Shown one piece after another: positions 17,095-25,792 of a stretch of DNA of 34,555 nt. Both the position numbers and the translations under genes were made by a program. Location: NCBI GenBank assembly GCA_027486405.1, contig JAIXPD010000034.1, positions 1 to 34,555 of the forward strand, read 5' to 3'. Source of the stretch: Azospirillum sp. Its GTDB lineage: Bacteria > Pseudomonadota > Alphaproteobacteria > Azospirillales > Azospirillaceae. Each line of letters begins with the position of its first letter. Position 1 is the stretch's first letter. The notes under the pieces were generated by a model. It was not told where the DNA came from, ran no database searches, and saw only the letters and a list, made by a program, of their open reading frames with translations.

Positions 17095-17113
17095 AATGTT
17101 GCATTGCAACATT
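17095..17113. promoter_or_regulatory. 19-bp palindrome, candidate PhaR-type operator upstream of phasin
   Basis: AATGTTGCATTGCAACATT is a perfect inverted repeat around one central base. PhaR repressors of PHA genes are known to bind TGC-rich palindromes upstream of phasin genes in alphaproteobacteria. It lies 160 bp before the phasin ATG and 48 bp after the meaB stop, so it fits the phasin promoter. Assignment to PhaR is inference. Confidence 0.55.
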
Positions 17114-17160
17114 AGCAAAACCGCGCCTTCCCGCCTGTCACACCCGTCACTCCAGCGCGC

Positions 17161-18189
17161 TTACACCGGCGGGCCGTCGCCCAGGAACTGCCCCAGCAGC
17201 GCCCGCGCCGCCGTGGTCGGGATGAGTTCGCCCTGTGTCACCGCGTCTTCGAGTCGCGCCAGATCGGCCCGCACCGCCGGATGGGCGCGGAAGCGGTCGA
17301 TCAGGGTTTCGCGGATCTCGCTCCACAGCCAGGCGCGCGCCTGTTCGGCCCGGCGGCGGTCGCGCTGGCCGTTCGCCTCGGTCAACTCCCGGTGCGCGCC
17401 GATGGTGGCCCACACCTCGTCAACACCGATCTTGTGCACCGCCGAACAGCTCAGCACCGGAACCCGCCAATCGCCGTGGCGCAGCAGCATCAGCGCGTGG
17501 CGGTAATCGGCGACCGTGTGGCGGGCGGTGGCGGCCAGATCGCCATCGGCCTTGTTGACCACGACCAGATCGGCCAGTTCGACGATGCCCTTCTTGATGC
17601 CCTGCAACTCGTCGCCGCCAGCGGGCAGCAGCAGCAGCATGAACAGATCCACCATGTCGGCGACGGCGGTTTCCGATTGGCCGACGCCGACCGTCTCCAC
17701 CAGGATGACGTCGAAGCCCGCCGCCTCGCAGATCAGCATCGCCTCGCGCGTGCGGCGGGCCACCCCGCCCAGCGTCGCCCCGGCGGGCGAGGGGCGGATG
17801 AAGGCGTTGGCCTCCCGCGACAGATCGACCATGCGGGTCTTGTCGCCCAGGATCGACCCGCCGGTGCGTTGCGAGGACGGATCGACCGCCAGCACCGCGA
17901 CCTTGTGGCCCAGCCCGATGACGTGCAGGCCGAACGCTTCGATGAAGGTGGATTTCCCCACCCCCGGAACGCCGGAAATCCCCAGCCGCACCGACTGGCC
18001 GGTGTGCGGCAACAGGGCGGCGAGCAGCGCGTCGGCGCTGGCGCGGTGATCCGCACGGGTCGATTCGATCAGCGTGATGGCGCGGGCCAGCGCCCGGCGG
18101 TCCCCGGCGCGCACGGCCTCGGCCAGCGCCTGCGGGTTGGTGTCGATGGGATCGGGCATGGTCGGGTCGGCAGCCGCTGCGGTGGTCAT
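17161..18189 (-). CDS. meaB: Methylmalonyl-CoA mutase-associated GTPase MeaB
   Basis: The 342-residue G-protein chaperone protects and reloads the B12 cofactor of methylmalonyl-CoA mutase. It shows the P-loop GVPGVGKST (residues 73-81), [19 protein letters not shown], the switch III region, ETVGVGQSE (G3) and NKAD (G4). These separate it from the related ArgK annotation only by name. The mutase genes are not adjacent. The start is uncertain: the ATG at 18189 and MPDPI ten residues later both lack strong ribosome sites. The frame is open upstream into the AT-rich palindromic element, which is not part of the protein. Confidence 0.93.
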   Translation of the reverse strand: MTTAAAADPTMPDPIDTNPQALAEAVRAGDRRALARAITLIESTRADHRASADALLAALLPHTGQSVRLGISGVPGVGKSTFIEAFGLHVIGLGHKVAVLAVDPSSQRTGGSILGDKTRMVDLSREANAFIRPSPAGATLGGVARRTREAMLICEAAGFDVILVETVGVGQSETAVADMVDLFMLLLLPAGGDELQGIKKGIVELADLVVVNKADGDLAATARHTVADYRHALMLLRHGDWRVPVLSCSAVHKIGVDEVWATIGAHRELTEANGQRDRRRAEQARAWLWSEIRETLIDRFRAHPAVRADLARLEDAVTQGELIPTTAARALLGQFLGDGPPV

Positions 18190-18326
18190 CGGTCCCGGCA
18201 CCCTACCCGCGCCCGCGCTGCGGATAAAGCCCTTGGCGCGGAGTCGGCACCGGGGACTGGGTCGCAGAAGGGCGTTGCGCCGAGGCGTCGCCCTTGGATG
18301 AGGTGGAACGCTGGGGTGGGGTTTTG

Positions 18327-18531
18327 TTTTGACACCGATGAACACAGATGGACACAGATGAACGTGAATGCGTGCTTTGATGTTCCGATGATCCCTGAAA
18401 CCGATCAGAATCGTCTTTCTAAAAAGCCAATATTTATCAAAATACTCCAGAACACACACGATGAAATTTCTTTATTTTTATATCTCTCATCTTTCTAAAT
18501 CGTTGTTCATCTGTGTTCATCTGTGTCAAAA
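18327..18531. repeat. AT-rich palindromic element with CACAGATGAA arms
   Basis: The left arm 18327-18364 begins TTTTGACACCGATGAACACA and repeats GATGGACACAGATGAACG. The right arm 18501-18531 is its near-perfect reverse complement (CGTTGTTCATCTGTG...GTCAAAA). Each arm holds direct repeats of about 12 bases (ATGAACACAG). The 136-bp interior is strikingly AT-rich and contains no start-to-stop gene. The element abuts the ABC exporter stop (18541) and lies 138 bp before meaB. It is a different sequence family from the TTTCACGGA elements but has the same layout. Confidence 0.85.
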
Positions 18532-18540
18532 AATCCCCGT

Positions 18541-20430
18541 TCACCCCGCCAACGCTTCCGGCACCGCATCGACCGCCAACGCCCCGCCCGGCAACGCCCC
18601 GCTTTGGGTCGCTTCCTGCTGCCGGGTCCACAGCGCGGCGTAGGCCCCGCCCGCCGCCAGCAACTCCAGGTGACACCCGCGTTCGATGATCCGCCCGGCC
18701 TCCAACACCAAAATCTCGTCGGCGTCGATCACGGTGGACAGGCGGTGGGCGATGACCAGCGTGGTGCGGCCCCGGCTGACCTCGCGCAGGTTGGCTTGGA
18801 TTTCCCGTTCGGTGTGGGTGTCGAGCGCGCTGGTCGCTTCGTCGAACAGCAGGATCGCCGGATTCTTCAGGATGGTGCGGGCGATGGCCACCCGCTGCTT
18901 TTCCCCGCCCGACAGCTTCAAGCCGCGCTCCCCGACCATGGTCTGATAGCCGTCGGGCAGGCTCATCACAAAATCATGGATGTGGGCGAGGCGGGCGGCC
19001 TGCTCGACCTCCGCCGGGCTGGCCCCGACGCGGCCATAGGCGATGTTGTAGAACACGGTGTCGTTGAACAGGACGGTGTCCTGCGGGACGATGCCGATGG
19101 CCGCCCGCAGGGAGGTTTGCGTCACGCCCCGGATGTCCTGCCCGTCGATCAGCACCCGCCCGGCGTTGGTGTCGTAAAAGCGGAACAGCAGGCGGCTGAT
19201 GGTGGATTTCCCCGCGCCCGACGGGCCGACGATGGCCACCGTCTTGCCCGCCGGAACGGTGAAGCTGACGCCCTTCAGGATCGGGCGGCGCGGGTCATAG
19301 CCGAACTCGACCCCCTCGAACCGCAGTTCGGCCCCGTCCACCGCCAGGGCGCGCGCGCCCGGCGCGTCGTCCACCTCGCGGTCCACGCCCAGCAGCGTGA
19401 CCATCGATTCGATGTCGGTCAGCGACTGCTTGATCTCGCGATAGACGACGCCGAAAAAGTTCAGCGGTTGGTAAAGCTGCAACAGATAGGTGTTCACCAG
19501 CACGAAATCGCCCAGCGACATGGTCCCCTGCACGATGCCGTTGGCCGCCATGCCCATCACCAGCGCCAGACCGATGGAGATGATCGCCGACTGGCCGATG
19601 TTCAGCAGGGACAGGCTCTGTTGGCTGCGCACCGCCGCCTTTTCATAGGATTGCAGGGCGCTGTCGTAGCGGCGCGCCTCGTGGTCCTCGTTGCCGAAAT
19701 ACTTGACCGTCTCGAAATTCAGCAGGCTGTCGATGGCCTTGGTGTTGGCCTTGCTGTCGGTGTCGTTCATCACCCGGCGGAACTGGATGCGCCATTCCGA
19801 CACGAAGAAGGTGTAGAGGATGTAGCCCGCCACCGTGACGAAGGTGGCCAGCGCGAACCAGCCGCTGAACAGGGTCCACAGCACGCCGCAGACCAGCGCG
19901 ATTTCCACCAGCGTCGGCGCGATGGAAAACAGGGTGTAGCGCAACAGGGATTCGATGGCCCGCGTGCCGCGCTCCAGCGAGCGGGTCAGGCCGCCGGTCT
20001 GGCGTTCCAGGTGAAAGCGCAGGGACAGCGCGTGCAGATGGCGGAAGACCGACAGGGCGACCCGCCGGATCGTCCGTTGCGCCACCGTGGCGAACACGGC
20101 GTCGCGCAATTCGGCGAACACCAGCGAGGCGACGCGCGCCAGGCCATAGGCCAGGATCACCCCCAGCGGCACGGTCAGCACCGCGTTGGCCCCACCCACC
20201 GCCGCCCCCGGCGTCAGCGCGTCGATGGCGTGCTTGTAGAAAATGGGGATGAAGACGTTGGCGACCTTCGCCCCGATCAGCAGCACCATCGCCGCCACCA
20301 CCCGCAGCCGGGTTTCCAGCGAATCCGTTGGCCAGATGTAGGGGAACAGCGACCGGATCACGCCAGGCGAATCAGGGGTGCGGGCGGCAAACGGGGTGTG
20401 GTCGGACGACGGCGGCAGGCTGCGGCGCAT
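18541..20430 (-). CDS. Atm1/ABCB7-type ABC exporter (fused permease-ATPase)
   Basis: The 629-residue half-transporter has six membrane helices (about residues 40-330) and a C-terminal ATPase domain. ATPase motifs are Walker A GPSGAGKST (402-410), the Q-loop VPQDTVLFNDT, signature LSGGEKQ (506-512), Walker B ILLFDE (526-531) and switch H562. The stretch NTKAIDSLLNFETVKYFGNE (229-248) is the hallmark of the Atm1 group, which exports glutathione-linked sulfur or metal compounds. A dimer is expected in the inner membrane. The stop codon lies nine bp beyond the palindromic element, and the last residues (about 612-629) are variable. There is no clear ribosome site at the ATG. Confidence 0.92.
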   Translation of the reverse strand: MRRSLPPSSDHTPFAARTPDSPGVIRSLFPYIWPTDSLETRLRVVAAMVLLIGAKVANVFIPIFYKHAIDALTPGAAVGGANAVLTVPLGVILAYGLARVASLVFAELRDAVFATVAQRTIRRVALSVFRHLHALSLRFHLERQTGGLTRSLERGTRAIESLLRYTLFSIAPTLVEIALVCGVLWTLFSGWFALATFVTVAGYILYTFFVSEWRIQFRRVMNDTDSKANTKAIDSLLNFETVKYFGNEDHEARRYDSALQSYEKAAVRSQQSLSLLNIGQSAIISIGLALVMGMAANGIVQGTMSLGDFVLVNTYLLQLYQPLNFFGVVYREIKQSLTDIESMVTLLGVDREVDDAPGARALAVDGAELRFEGVEFGYDPRRPILKGVSFTVPAGKTVAIVGPSGAGKSTISRLLFRFYDTNAGRVLIDGQDIRGVTQTSLRAAIGIVPQDTVLFNDTVFYNIAYGRVGASPAEVEQAARLAHIHDFVMSLPDGYQTMVGERGLKLSGGEKQRVAIARTILKNPAILLFDEATSALDTHTEREIQANLREVSRGRTTLVIAHRLSTVIDADEILVLEAGRIIERGCHLELLAAGGAYAALWTRQQEATQSGALPGGALAVDAVPEALAG

Positions 20431-20685
20431 GGGAGGGGATCAATCGCGTAAGGACAGGGGAACGGGCGCGGGACGTAACCTAGTCGCCCCGGTGCCGCCG
20501 TCAAAGCCCACGCGTCGCTTTTGCGCCGCCGTCGCCCTTGCATCACCCAACCCCATGGTTTTGCCCGATTGTCATGGAACAACCCTTGGCAAGGATCCGG
20601 AAACCTCTTTACCCTAGGTTCGTCGCAGCCTCGCCACGCGCCACGCACCGCCGATCCCGACCCGCAGATCAAGGCCAGACCGATC

Positions 20686-23193
20686 ATGCAAAACGCCTCA
20701 TTCGCCGGACGCTTCACGGTGGGAACCCGCATTTACGTCGGCTTCCTTCTGATCCTTGCCCTGTTGGGAGCGGTCGCGGTCTTCGGTGTCCGCGCCATGA
20801 CCGACATCGACGCGCGATTCGGGCGCTATTCGACCATCTCCAACAACTCGCTTCGGTTGAGCGAAGTGGATGGCGATTTGTCCAACCTGCGCCGCACCGT
20901 CGTGACCTATTCCTTCAACGGCAACAGCGCCCTGATCGAACCAATCCGCAATCAGTTGAAAAATGTGGCCGCCGTCATGCGCACCAATCGTGACGCCGCG
21001 CTGGATCCCGGACGTCGCGCCAACATGGAACGGATGCTCCAAATTCTGGACGGTTACGCCGCCAATTTCGCCAAGCTGGTCGAGGTGCGGGAGCGGCGCG
21101 ACAATCTGGTTGACAAGGAGTTGAACCCGAGCGGCACCAAGGCGCGCGAGGCCATCAGCCAGATGATCGCCACCGCCACCGCCGACGGCGATCTGGACTC
21201 CGCCTCGGCGTCCGGCTTGGCGGTGGAAAAATTGATGGTGGCGCGGATCAGCGCCCAACGCTTCCTGACCGAACCGAGCCAGAAATACATCGACGAGGCG
21301 CGCGGCCGCAACGACACCCTGCGCACAACCCTGAGCACGCTGGTGGACCGCCAATCCAACCCGACCCGGCGCAAGCTGGCGGAAGAGGCGGTGCAGCAGA
21401 CCACCCGCTATCTGGACGTGTTCGCCCGCCTCGTGTCGGTGGTGAACGACACCCAGACGCTGGCCTTCACCACCATGCCCGCCGAGGCCGAAGAATTCGC
21501 CGCACTGGCCACCAAGACGCTCGCTTCGCAGAACGATGCGCGTCAGGCCGTGCAGAGCGACATGGAAGCGACGATGGCGCAGACCTCCACCTTCGTCACC
21601 GCCGTTGCCCTGGTGGCGTTTGTCGTCGGTCTGCTGGTTGCCTTCCTGACCGCGCGCTCCATCGTTCGTCCGGTGGTGTCGATGACCGGGGCGATGACCG
21701 ATCTGGCGGCGGGCGACCTGTCCGTCACCATCCCGGCGCAGGAAAACCGCGACGAGATCGGCCGGATGGCCAGGGCGGTTCAGGTCTTCAAGGACAACGC
21801 CATCGAGAAACAGCGGATGGACGAGGCCGAGCGCGTCCGTTTGGAAGCCGAACGTCAGGCCGCCGAGGCGCAACGCGCCCGCGAACAGGCCATCGGCCTG
21901 GAAATCGCCACCCTGATCGACGCGGTGTCGAAAGGCGATCTGGAGCGCCGCATTGATCTGGCGGGCAAGGATGGCTTCTACAAAACCATGTCGGAGGGAA
22001 TCAACCGCCTGACCGACACCGTGCAAAGCGTCATCGCCGATCTGGGCGAGGTGTTGAGCGCGCTGGCCCAGGGCGACCTGAACCGCCGCGTCACCCGCGA
22101 TTACCATGGGGCCTTCCAGCGGGTGAAGTCGGACGTCAACGCCACCTCGATCAAGCTGGCGGAGATCGTCGGCGAGATCACCGCGTCGGCCAACACCATC
22201 GCGTCCGCCGCCGCCGAGGTGTCGCTCGGCTCCTCCGATCTGGCCGAACGCACCGAACAGCAGGCCAGCAGCCTGGAGGAAACCGCCGCCAGCATGGAAG
22301 AGCTGGGGGCGACCGTGCGCTCCAACGCCGAAAATGCCCAGCGCGCCAACGTGATGGCCGCCGAGGCCCGCACCGCCGCCGAATCGGGCGGCGGCGTCGC
22401 CGGGTCGGCGATCGAGGCGATGAAGCGGATCGAGGAATCGAGCCGCAAGATCACCGACATCATCGGGGTGATCGACGAGATCGCGTTCCAAACCAATCTG
22501 CTGGCGCTGAACGCGGCGGTGGAGGCCGCGCGCGCGGGCGATGCCGGGCGCGGCTTCGCCGTGGTGGCGCAGGAGGTCCGGCAACTGGCCCAGCGCTCCG
22601 CCCAGGCGTCGAAGGAGATCAAGGGCCTGATCATGGACAGCGACGCCCAGGTGAAGGACGGCGTCGATCTGGTGAAGAAGGCGGGCGACGCCCTGGGCGG
22701 CATCGTGTCGGGCGTCCATCAGGTGGCGACGCTGATTTCCGAAATGGCCTCGGCCTCGGCGGAGCAGGCGACCGCGCTGGACGAGATCAACGCCGCCGTC
22801 GCCAGCATGGACGAGATGACCCAGAAGAACGCCGCGCTGGTGGAGGAAACCACCGCCGCCGCCCAGGCGATGAGCGGACAGGCCGGCGACCTGAAGGGCC
22901 TGATCGGCTTCTTCCAATTGGACGGGGCCGACGCGGTGGCCCGCCCCAACGCCGCCGCCCCCGCCGCGTTGACCCGCACGGTGGCCGCCACCCGTCCGGC
23001 TCCGCTGCGCCCGGCTCCGGCCCGCAGCGCCACCGGCAAGACGGCACCGGTCGCCACGCGCGCCACCGCCAGCAAGCCCACCGCCCGTCCGGCCCTGCGT
23101 CCGGTCGCGGCGACCACACCCACGGCCGCGCCCAGCCCATCCACCGTGCTGAAGCACAGCGTCAGCGACGACGACGATTGGAAGGAATTCTGA
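20686..23193 (+). CDS. Methyl-accepting chemotaxis protein with C-terminal tether pentapeptide
   Basis: The 835-residue chemoreceptor has membrane helices at about residues 16-36 and 302-323, which enclose a large helical periplasmic ligand domain (about 37-300). A HAMP domain (323-375) follows, then a second HAMP-like region (about 405-500, with SKGDLERRIDL and AQGDLNRRVT), then the signalling domain, whose tip is DEIAFQTNLLALNAAVEAAR (597-616). A proline/alanine-rich linker of about 80 residues ends in DWKEF, matching the xWxxF tether that recruits CheR/CheB. The start at 20686 is supported by AAGG eleven bases upstream and by placing the first helix near the N-terminus. No other chemotaxis genes are nearby. 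The ligand is unknown. Confidence 0.93.
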   Translation: MQNASFAGRFTVGTRIYVGFLLILALLGAVAVFGVRAMTDIDARFGRYSTISNNSLRLSEVDGDLSNLRRTVVTYSFNGNSALIEPIRNQLKNVAAVMRTNRDAALDPGRRANMERMLQILDGYAANFAKLVEVRERRDNLVDKELNPSGTKAREAISQMIATATADGDLDSASASGLAVEKLMVARISAQRFLTEPSQKYIDEARGRNDTLRTTLSTLVDRQSNPTRRKLAEEAVQQTTRYLDVFARLVSVVNDTQTLAFTTMPAEAEEFAALATKTLASQNDARQAVQSDMEATMAQTSTFVTAVALVAFVVGLLVAFLTARSIVRPVVSMTGAMTDLAAGDLSVTIPAQENRDEIGRMARAVQVFKDNAIEKQRMDEAERVRLEAERQAAEAQRAREQAIGLEIATLIDAVSKGDLERRIDLAGKDGFYKTMSEGINRLTDTVQSVIADLGEVLSALAQGDLNRRVTRDYHGAFQRVKSDVNATSIKLAEIVGEITASANTIASAAAEVSLGSSDLAERTEQQASSLEETAASMEELGATVRSNAENAQRANVMAAEARTAAESGGGVAGSAIEAMKRIEESSRKITDIIGVIDEIAFQTNLLALNAAVEAARAGDAGRGFAVVAQEVRQLAQRSAQASKEIKGLIMDSDAQVKDGVDLVKKAGDALGGIVSGVHQVATLISEMASASAEQATALDEINAAVASMDEMTQKNAALVEETTAAAQAMSGQAGDLKGLIGFFQLDGADAVARPNAAAPAALTRTVAATRPAPLRPAPARSATGKTAPVATRATASKPTARPALRPVAATTPTAAPSPSTVLKHSVSDDDDWKEF

Positions 23194-23201
23194 TCGGTCA
23201 T

Positions 23202-23243
23202 CGGCGGGCGCTGGACACGCACAACCGTGTTCCACGCCCGCCG
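23202..23243 (+). terminator. Hairpin after the chemoreceptor gene
   Basis: CGGCGGGCG (23202-23210) pairs with CGCCCGCCG (23235-23243), and the pairing extends inward with TGGACACG against CGTGTTCCA. It lies nine bp after the stop. There is no T-tract. Confidence 0.55.
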
Positions 23244-23275
23244 ACGCACCCCTTTGTGACCAATCCTGCCCGTTG

Positions 23276-23683
23276 TTACGAATCCTGCCCGCGCTGCTGC
23301 ACCAGCGCCATGGCGCACACGCCGTTGCCGACCGACCAATCCGAATAATCGTTTTCGTGCAGAAAAATGAACAGGTCACGCGGCGACAGGCTGATCGACG
23401 CCTCAAGATTGGCGGCGATCCGCGCGTAGATGTCCCGCTTCATCGCGTCGCTGCGCCCCCGCCGCAGGGTGATTTCCACCACCACCAGCCGGTCGGAGCG
23501 GGCGATCCCGTTGAACGTCCGGCTGTAGAAGAAATCCTCCGGATCATAGGCGGACACCCGATTGAACAGCTCATCCGCCGGCATGCCGATGGCGTCGATC
23601 AACGCCTGGTGCACGCCATCGACGATGGCCTTGCGGCTTTCCCTGGACGTGTCTTTGTGAACGTTGGTGCGAACAAACGGCAT
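23276..23683 (-). CDS. Tautomerase (4-OT/MIF) superfamily protein
   Basis: The 135-residue protein starts MPFVRTNVH; after removal of Met, the N-terminal proline would be the catalytic base of the tautomerase superfamily. HKDTSRESRKAIVDGVHQALIDAIGMP resembles the first beta-alpha unit. At about 135 residues it is a fused double-length member rather than the 62-residue 4-oxalocrotonate tautomerase. The substrate is unknown. The gene is divergent from a LysR regulator (126-bp gap), which probably controls it. Confidence 0.87.
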   Translation of the reverse strand: MPFVRTNVHKDTSRESRKAIVDGVHQALIDAIGMPADELFNRVSAYDPEDFFYSRTFNGIARSDRLVVVEITLRRGRSDAMKRDIYARIAANLEASISLSPRDLFIFLHENDYSDWSVGNGVCAMALVQQRGQDS

Positions 23684-23791
23684 GGCATCCTCATGGAAAA
23701 ACAGGAACGAAGCACACGATTGACGCCGCGTGTCTCCCGCTGTTTAGGAAGAATCCGAGGTCGGCATAAGCGATTTCACCGCACCGCTTTT

Positions 23792-23806
23792 GTGAGATAA
23801 CCTCAC
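23792..23806. promoter_or_regulatory. Palindrome at the LysR start, candidate operator
   Basis: GTGAG-ATAAC-CTCAC is a perfect 5-5-5 inverted repeat with its right end three bases before the LysR ATG. LysR proteins often bind T-N11-A palindromes between divergent genes. The position would let the protein block its own start. No Shine-Dalgarno sequence is visible. Confidence 0.5.
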
Positions 23807-23809
23807 GGT

Positions 23810-24730
23810 ATGAAACGCCGTCTTCCCTCCCTGAACGCTCTGCGCGCGTTCGAGGCCGCCGCCCGGCTGGGGCGGATGAGCGCCGCCGCCGACGAGTTGG
23901 CCGTCACCCACGGCGCGGTCAGCCGCCAGATCCGCCAGCTTGAAGACACGCTGGGCGTGCCCCTGTTCGGCGGTTCCAAGGCCCGTCCCGCGCTGACCGA
24001 CGCCGGTCGGGCCTTGCTGCCCGGTTTGACCGACGCGTTCGACCGGATGGAGGCCGCCGTCCGCGCCTGCGTCGACTCCGACGGCACCACCCTGGATGTG
24101 TCCTGCCTCAGCACCTTTTTGATGCGGTGGCTGATTCCCCGGCTGCACCGCTTCAACACGGCCAACCCCGACATCGACGTGCGCCTGCGCGCCACCGACC
24201 AGACCCAAGCCAACGACCGCTTCGACGTTCTCATCACGGTCAACGAGACCCCGGACACCGCCCCGGCGGCGATGACGCAACCGCTGTTCGACGAATGGCT
24301 GGGGCTGGTCGTCGCCCCCTCCCTGTTGCCCCAATTCCAGTTGGCTGCATCGCCACCCGGCTCGGCGCTGGACCTGTCATCCCTGCCCCGGCTGCACACC
24401 AAAACCCGCCGCAACGCCTGGGCCATGTGGTCGGCGCTGGCCAACCAGCCAGCCCCCGCGTCCGACCGGTCGATCATCGAGTTCGAGCATTATTACTACA
24501 CCCTGGAAGCCGCGCTCGCCGGGTTGGGGGCCTGCGTCAGCCCGTGGCATCTGGTCGCCGACGATGTGCGCAGCGGACGCTTGCTGGCCCCCTGCGGCTT
24601 CCACCCCAGCGGCTACGCCTACGTCGCGGTGTGGCGGCGGCGCAGCCGCAAGACCGACCGCTTTTGCGCGTGGCTGACGGCGGAAGCAAAAGCCATCGCC
24701 CCGCCACCGCAGCCACCGAGCGGCATCTGA
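23810..24730 (+). CDS. LysR-type transcriptional regulator (GcvA-like)
   Basis: The 306-residue protein has an N-terminal winged helix-turn-helix: LNALRAFEAAARLGRMSAAADELAVTHGAVSRQIRQLE (about residues 8-45), the GcvA-like subgroup pattern. The effector domain begins near residue 90 (LDVSCLSTFLMRWLIPRLHRFN). It most likely controls the divergent tautomerase and perhaps itself. The ATG has no Shine-Dalgarno sequence and directly follows an inverted repeat, so the message may be leaderless or tightly self-limited. The effector ligand is not predictable. The C-terminus is proline-rich. Confidence 0.93.
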   Translation: MKRRLPSLNALRAFEAAARLGRMSAAADELAVTHGAVSRQIRQLEDTLGVPLFGGSKARPALTDAGRALLPGLTDAFDRMEAAVRACVDSDGTTLDVSCLSTFLMRWLIPRLHRFNTANPDIDVRLRATDQTQANDRFDVLITVNETPDTAPAAMTQPLFDEWLGLVVAPSLLPQFQLAASPPGSALDLSSLPRLHTKTRRNAWAMWSALANQPAPASDRSIIEFEHYYYTLEAALAGLGACVSPWHLVADDVRSGRLLAPCGFHPSGYAYVAVWRRRSRKTDRFCAWLTAEAKAIAPPPQPPSGI

Positions 24731-24798
24731 TTCTTGACAGCCGGGGCGCACGGCCTGTCAATCTCCAGCGCCCTTTCTGTCCTGCGGAGTCGTTGCCC

Positions 24799-25059
24799 AT
24801 GCCCCGTTTCGCGCGCCGTCTTGCCACCGCCCCTGCCACGCTTTTGGCCGTCGGCCTGCTGTCCGTCAGCCTGTTGGCCGGGTGCGGCGTGGTGGGCGAC
24901 ACCGCCCGCGTCGTCGGCTCGGTGGTCAGCACCACCGGTTCCGTCGTGACCTCGACGGTCGGTGCGGCGGCCAGCGCCACCGGATCGGCGGTCGGCACCG
25001 CTGCGGGAGCCGCAACCAGCGTCGGCGAAACGGCGGTTGGCGTGGTTCCCGTTCCATGA
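24799..25059 (+). CDS. Small lipoprotein, Val/Thr/Ser/Ala/Gly-rich, unknown function
   Basis: The 86-residue protein has a lipoprotein signal peptide: basic MPRFARR, a hydrophobic core, and the lipobox LLAGC with the lipidated cysteine at about residue 29. The mature 57 residues consist of repeated small-residue units (VVSTTGSVVTSTVG, ATGSAVGTAAGAATSVG) with no aromatic residues, which resembles a glycine-zipper or extended outer-membrane-anchored peptide. I do not recognise a named family. It lies 68 bp after the LysR gene and 27 bp before the LysE exporter, all on the plus strand. Confidence 0.75.
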   Translation: MPRFARRLATAPATLLAVGLLSVSLLAGCGVVGDTARVVGSVVSTTGSVVTSTVGAAASATGSAVGTAAGAATSVGETAVGVVPVP

Positions 25060-25086
25060 TCGACTGAGTTTGGCGGGGAAGCCCGG

Positions 25087-25731
25087 ATGTTCGTCTACGA
25101 CGCCACCCACTGGACCGCCTTCCTGACGGCGGCGGTTCTCCTGAATCTGTCCCCTGGCCCGGACATGGCCTTCATCCTTGGCCACACGGTCAAGGGCGGG
25201 GCGCGGGCGGGGACCGCCGCTATGGTCGGCATCTGGACAGGGGCCTTCGGCCATGTCCTGCTCGCCGCGCTGGGGCTGTCGGCCATCGTCGCCGCGTCGG
25301 CGCTGGCCTTTTCCGTCGTCAAGTGGGTTGGGGTGGCCTATCTGCTGTGGATCGGCGTGCAGGCCCTGCGCTCGCGCGGCGGAACCTTTCCCCCCGCCCA
25401 TGCGGCCGCGTCGCCGGAACGCCCGGCCCTGTGGGCGGTCTATCGCCAGGGCGTGTTGATCGACCTGCTGAATCCGAAGGTCGCCATCTTCTTTCTGGCC
25501 TTCCTGCCGCAATTCGTGGTCGAGGGGGCCGGGCCGGTGTGGGCGCAGATCCTGCTGCACGGCGTGTTGGTCATCGCCGTGGCCGCGCTGGTCGAACCGC
25601 CGCTGGTGCTGCTGGGCGATCGCCTGACCGCCCGCCTGCGCCACAGCCAGCGGCTGGCCCTGTGGCTGGACCGGACGCTGGGGGCGCTGTTGATCGGGCT
25701 GGGGCTGCGGCTGGCGGTGACGGAACGCTGA
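25087..25731 (+). CDS. LysE/RhtB family amino acid exporter
   Basis: The 214-residue inner-membrane protein has five to six hydrophobic segments. The family motif LLNLSPGPDMAFILGHTVKGGARAG falls in the first third, and VDLLNPKVAIFFLAFLPQF-like sequence (here IDLLNPKVAIFFLAFLPQF) in the middle, with the conserved NPK. Members export basic or hydrophilic amino acids or their derivatives; the substrate here is open. It may be co-transcribed with the lipoprotein. It converges on the phosphatase-like gene across a 61-bp gap that holds a short tandem repeat. Confidence 0.92.
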   Translation: MFVYDATHWTAFLTAAVLLNLSPGPDMAFILGHTVKGGARAGTAAMVGIWTGAFGHVLLAALGLSAIVAASALAFSVVKWVGVAYLLWIGVQALRSRGGTFPPAHAAASPERPALWAVYRQGVLIDLLNPKVAIFFLAFLPQFVVEGAGPVWAQILLHGVLVIAVAALVEPPLVLLGDRLTARLRHSQRLALWLDRTLGALLIGLGLRLAVTER

Positions 25732-25740
25732 GGCGCACCC

Positions 25741-25761
25741 CGTCCACCGTCCACCGTCCAC
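25741..25761. repeat. 7-bp tandem repeat, three copies
   Basis: CGTCCAC occurs three times in a row, followed by the degenerate CGCCAC, in the gap between convergent genes. Only a slippage-type repeat is evident. Confidence 0.8.
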
Positions 25762-25792
25762 CGCCACCCATCCGGTTACACTCGATCCGCTT

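Noticed and set aside
18523..20451. 642-codon open frame antisense to the Atm1-like exporter
   Set aside because: The opposite strand carries a complete ABC exporter with all motifs; the antisense product is low-complexity and starts inside the palindromic element.
20573..20625. Sigma-54 or sigma-28 promoter upstream of the chemoreceptor
   Set aside because: TTGGCAAGGATCC lacks the -12 TTGC element, and no TAAA-N15-GCCGATAA match was found.
20698..23406. Very long open frame antisense to the chemoreceptor
   Set aside because: It mirrors codon positions of a clearly recognised gene; the translation is Gly/Arg/His/Gln-rich with no family resemblance, as expected in GC-rich DNA.
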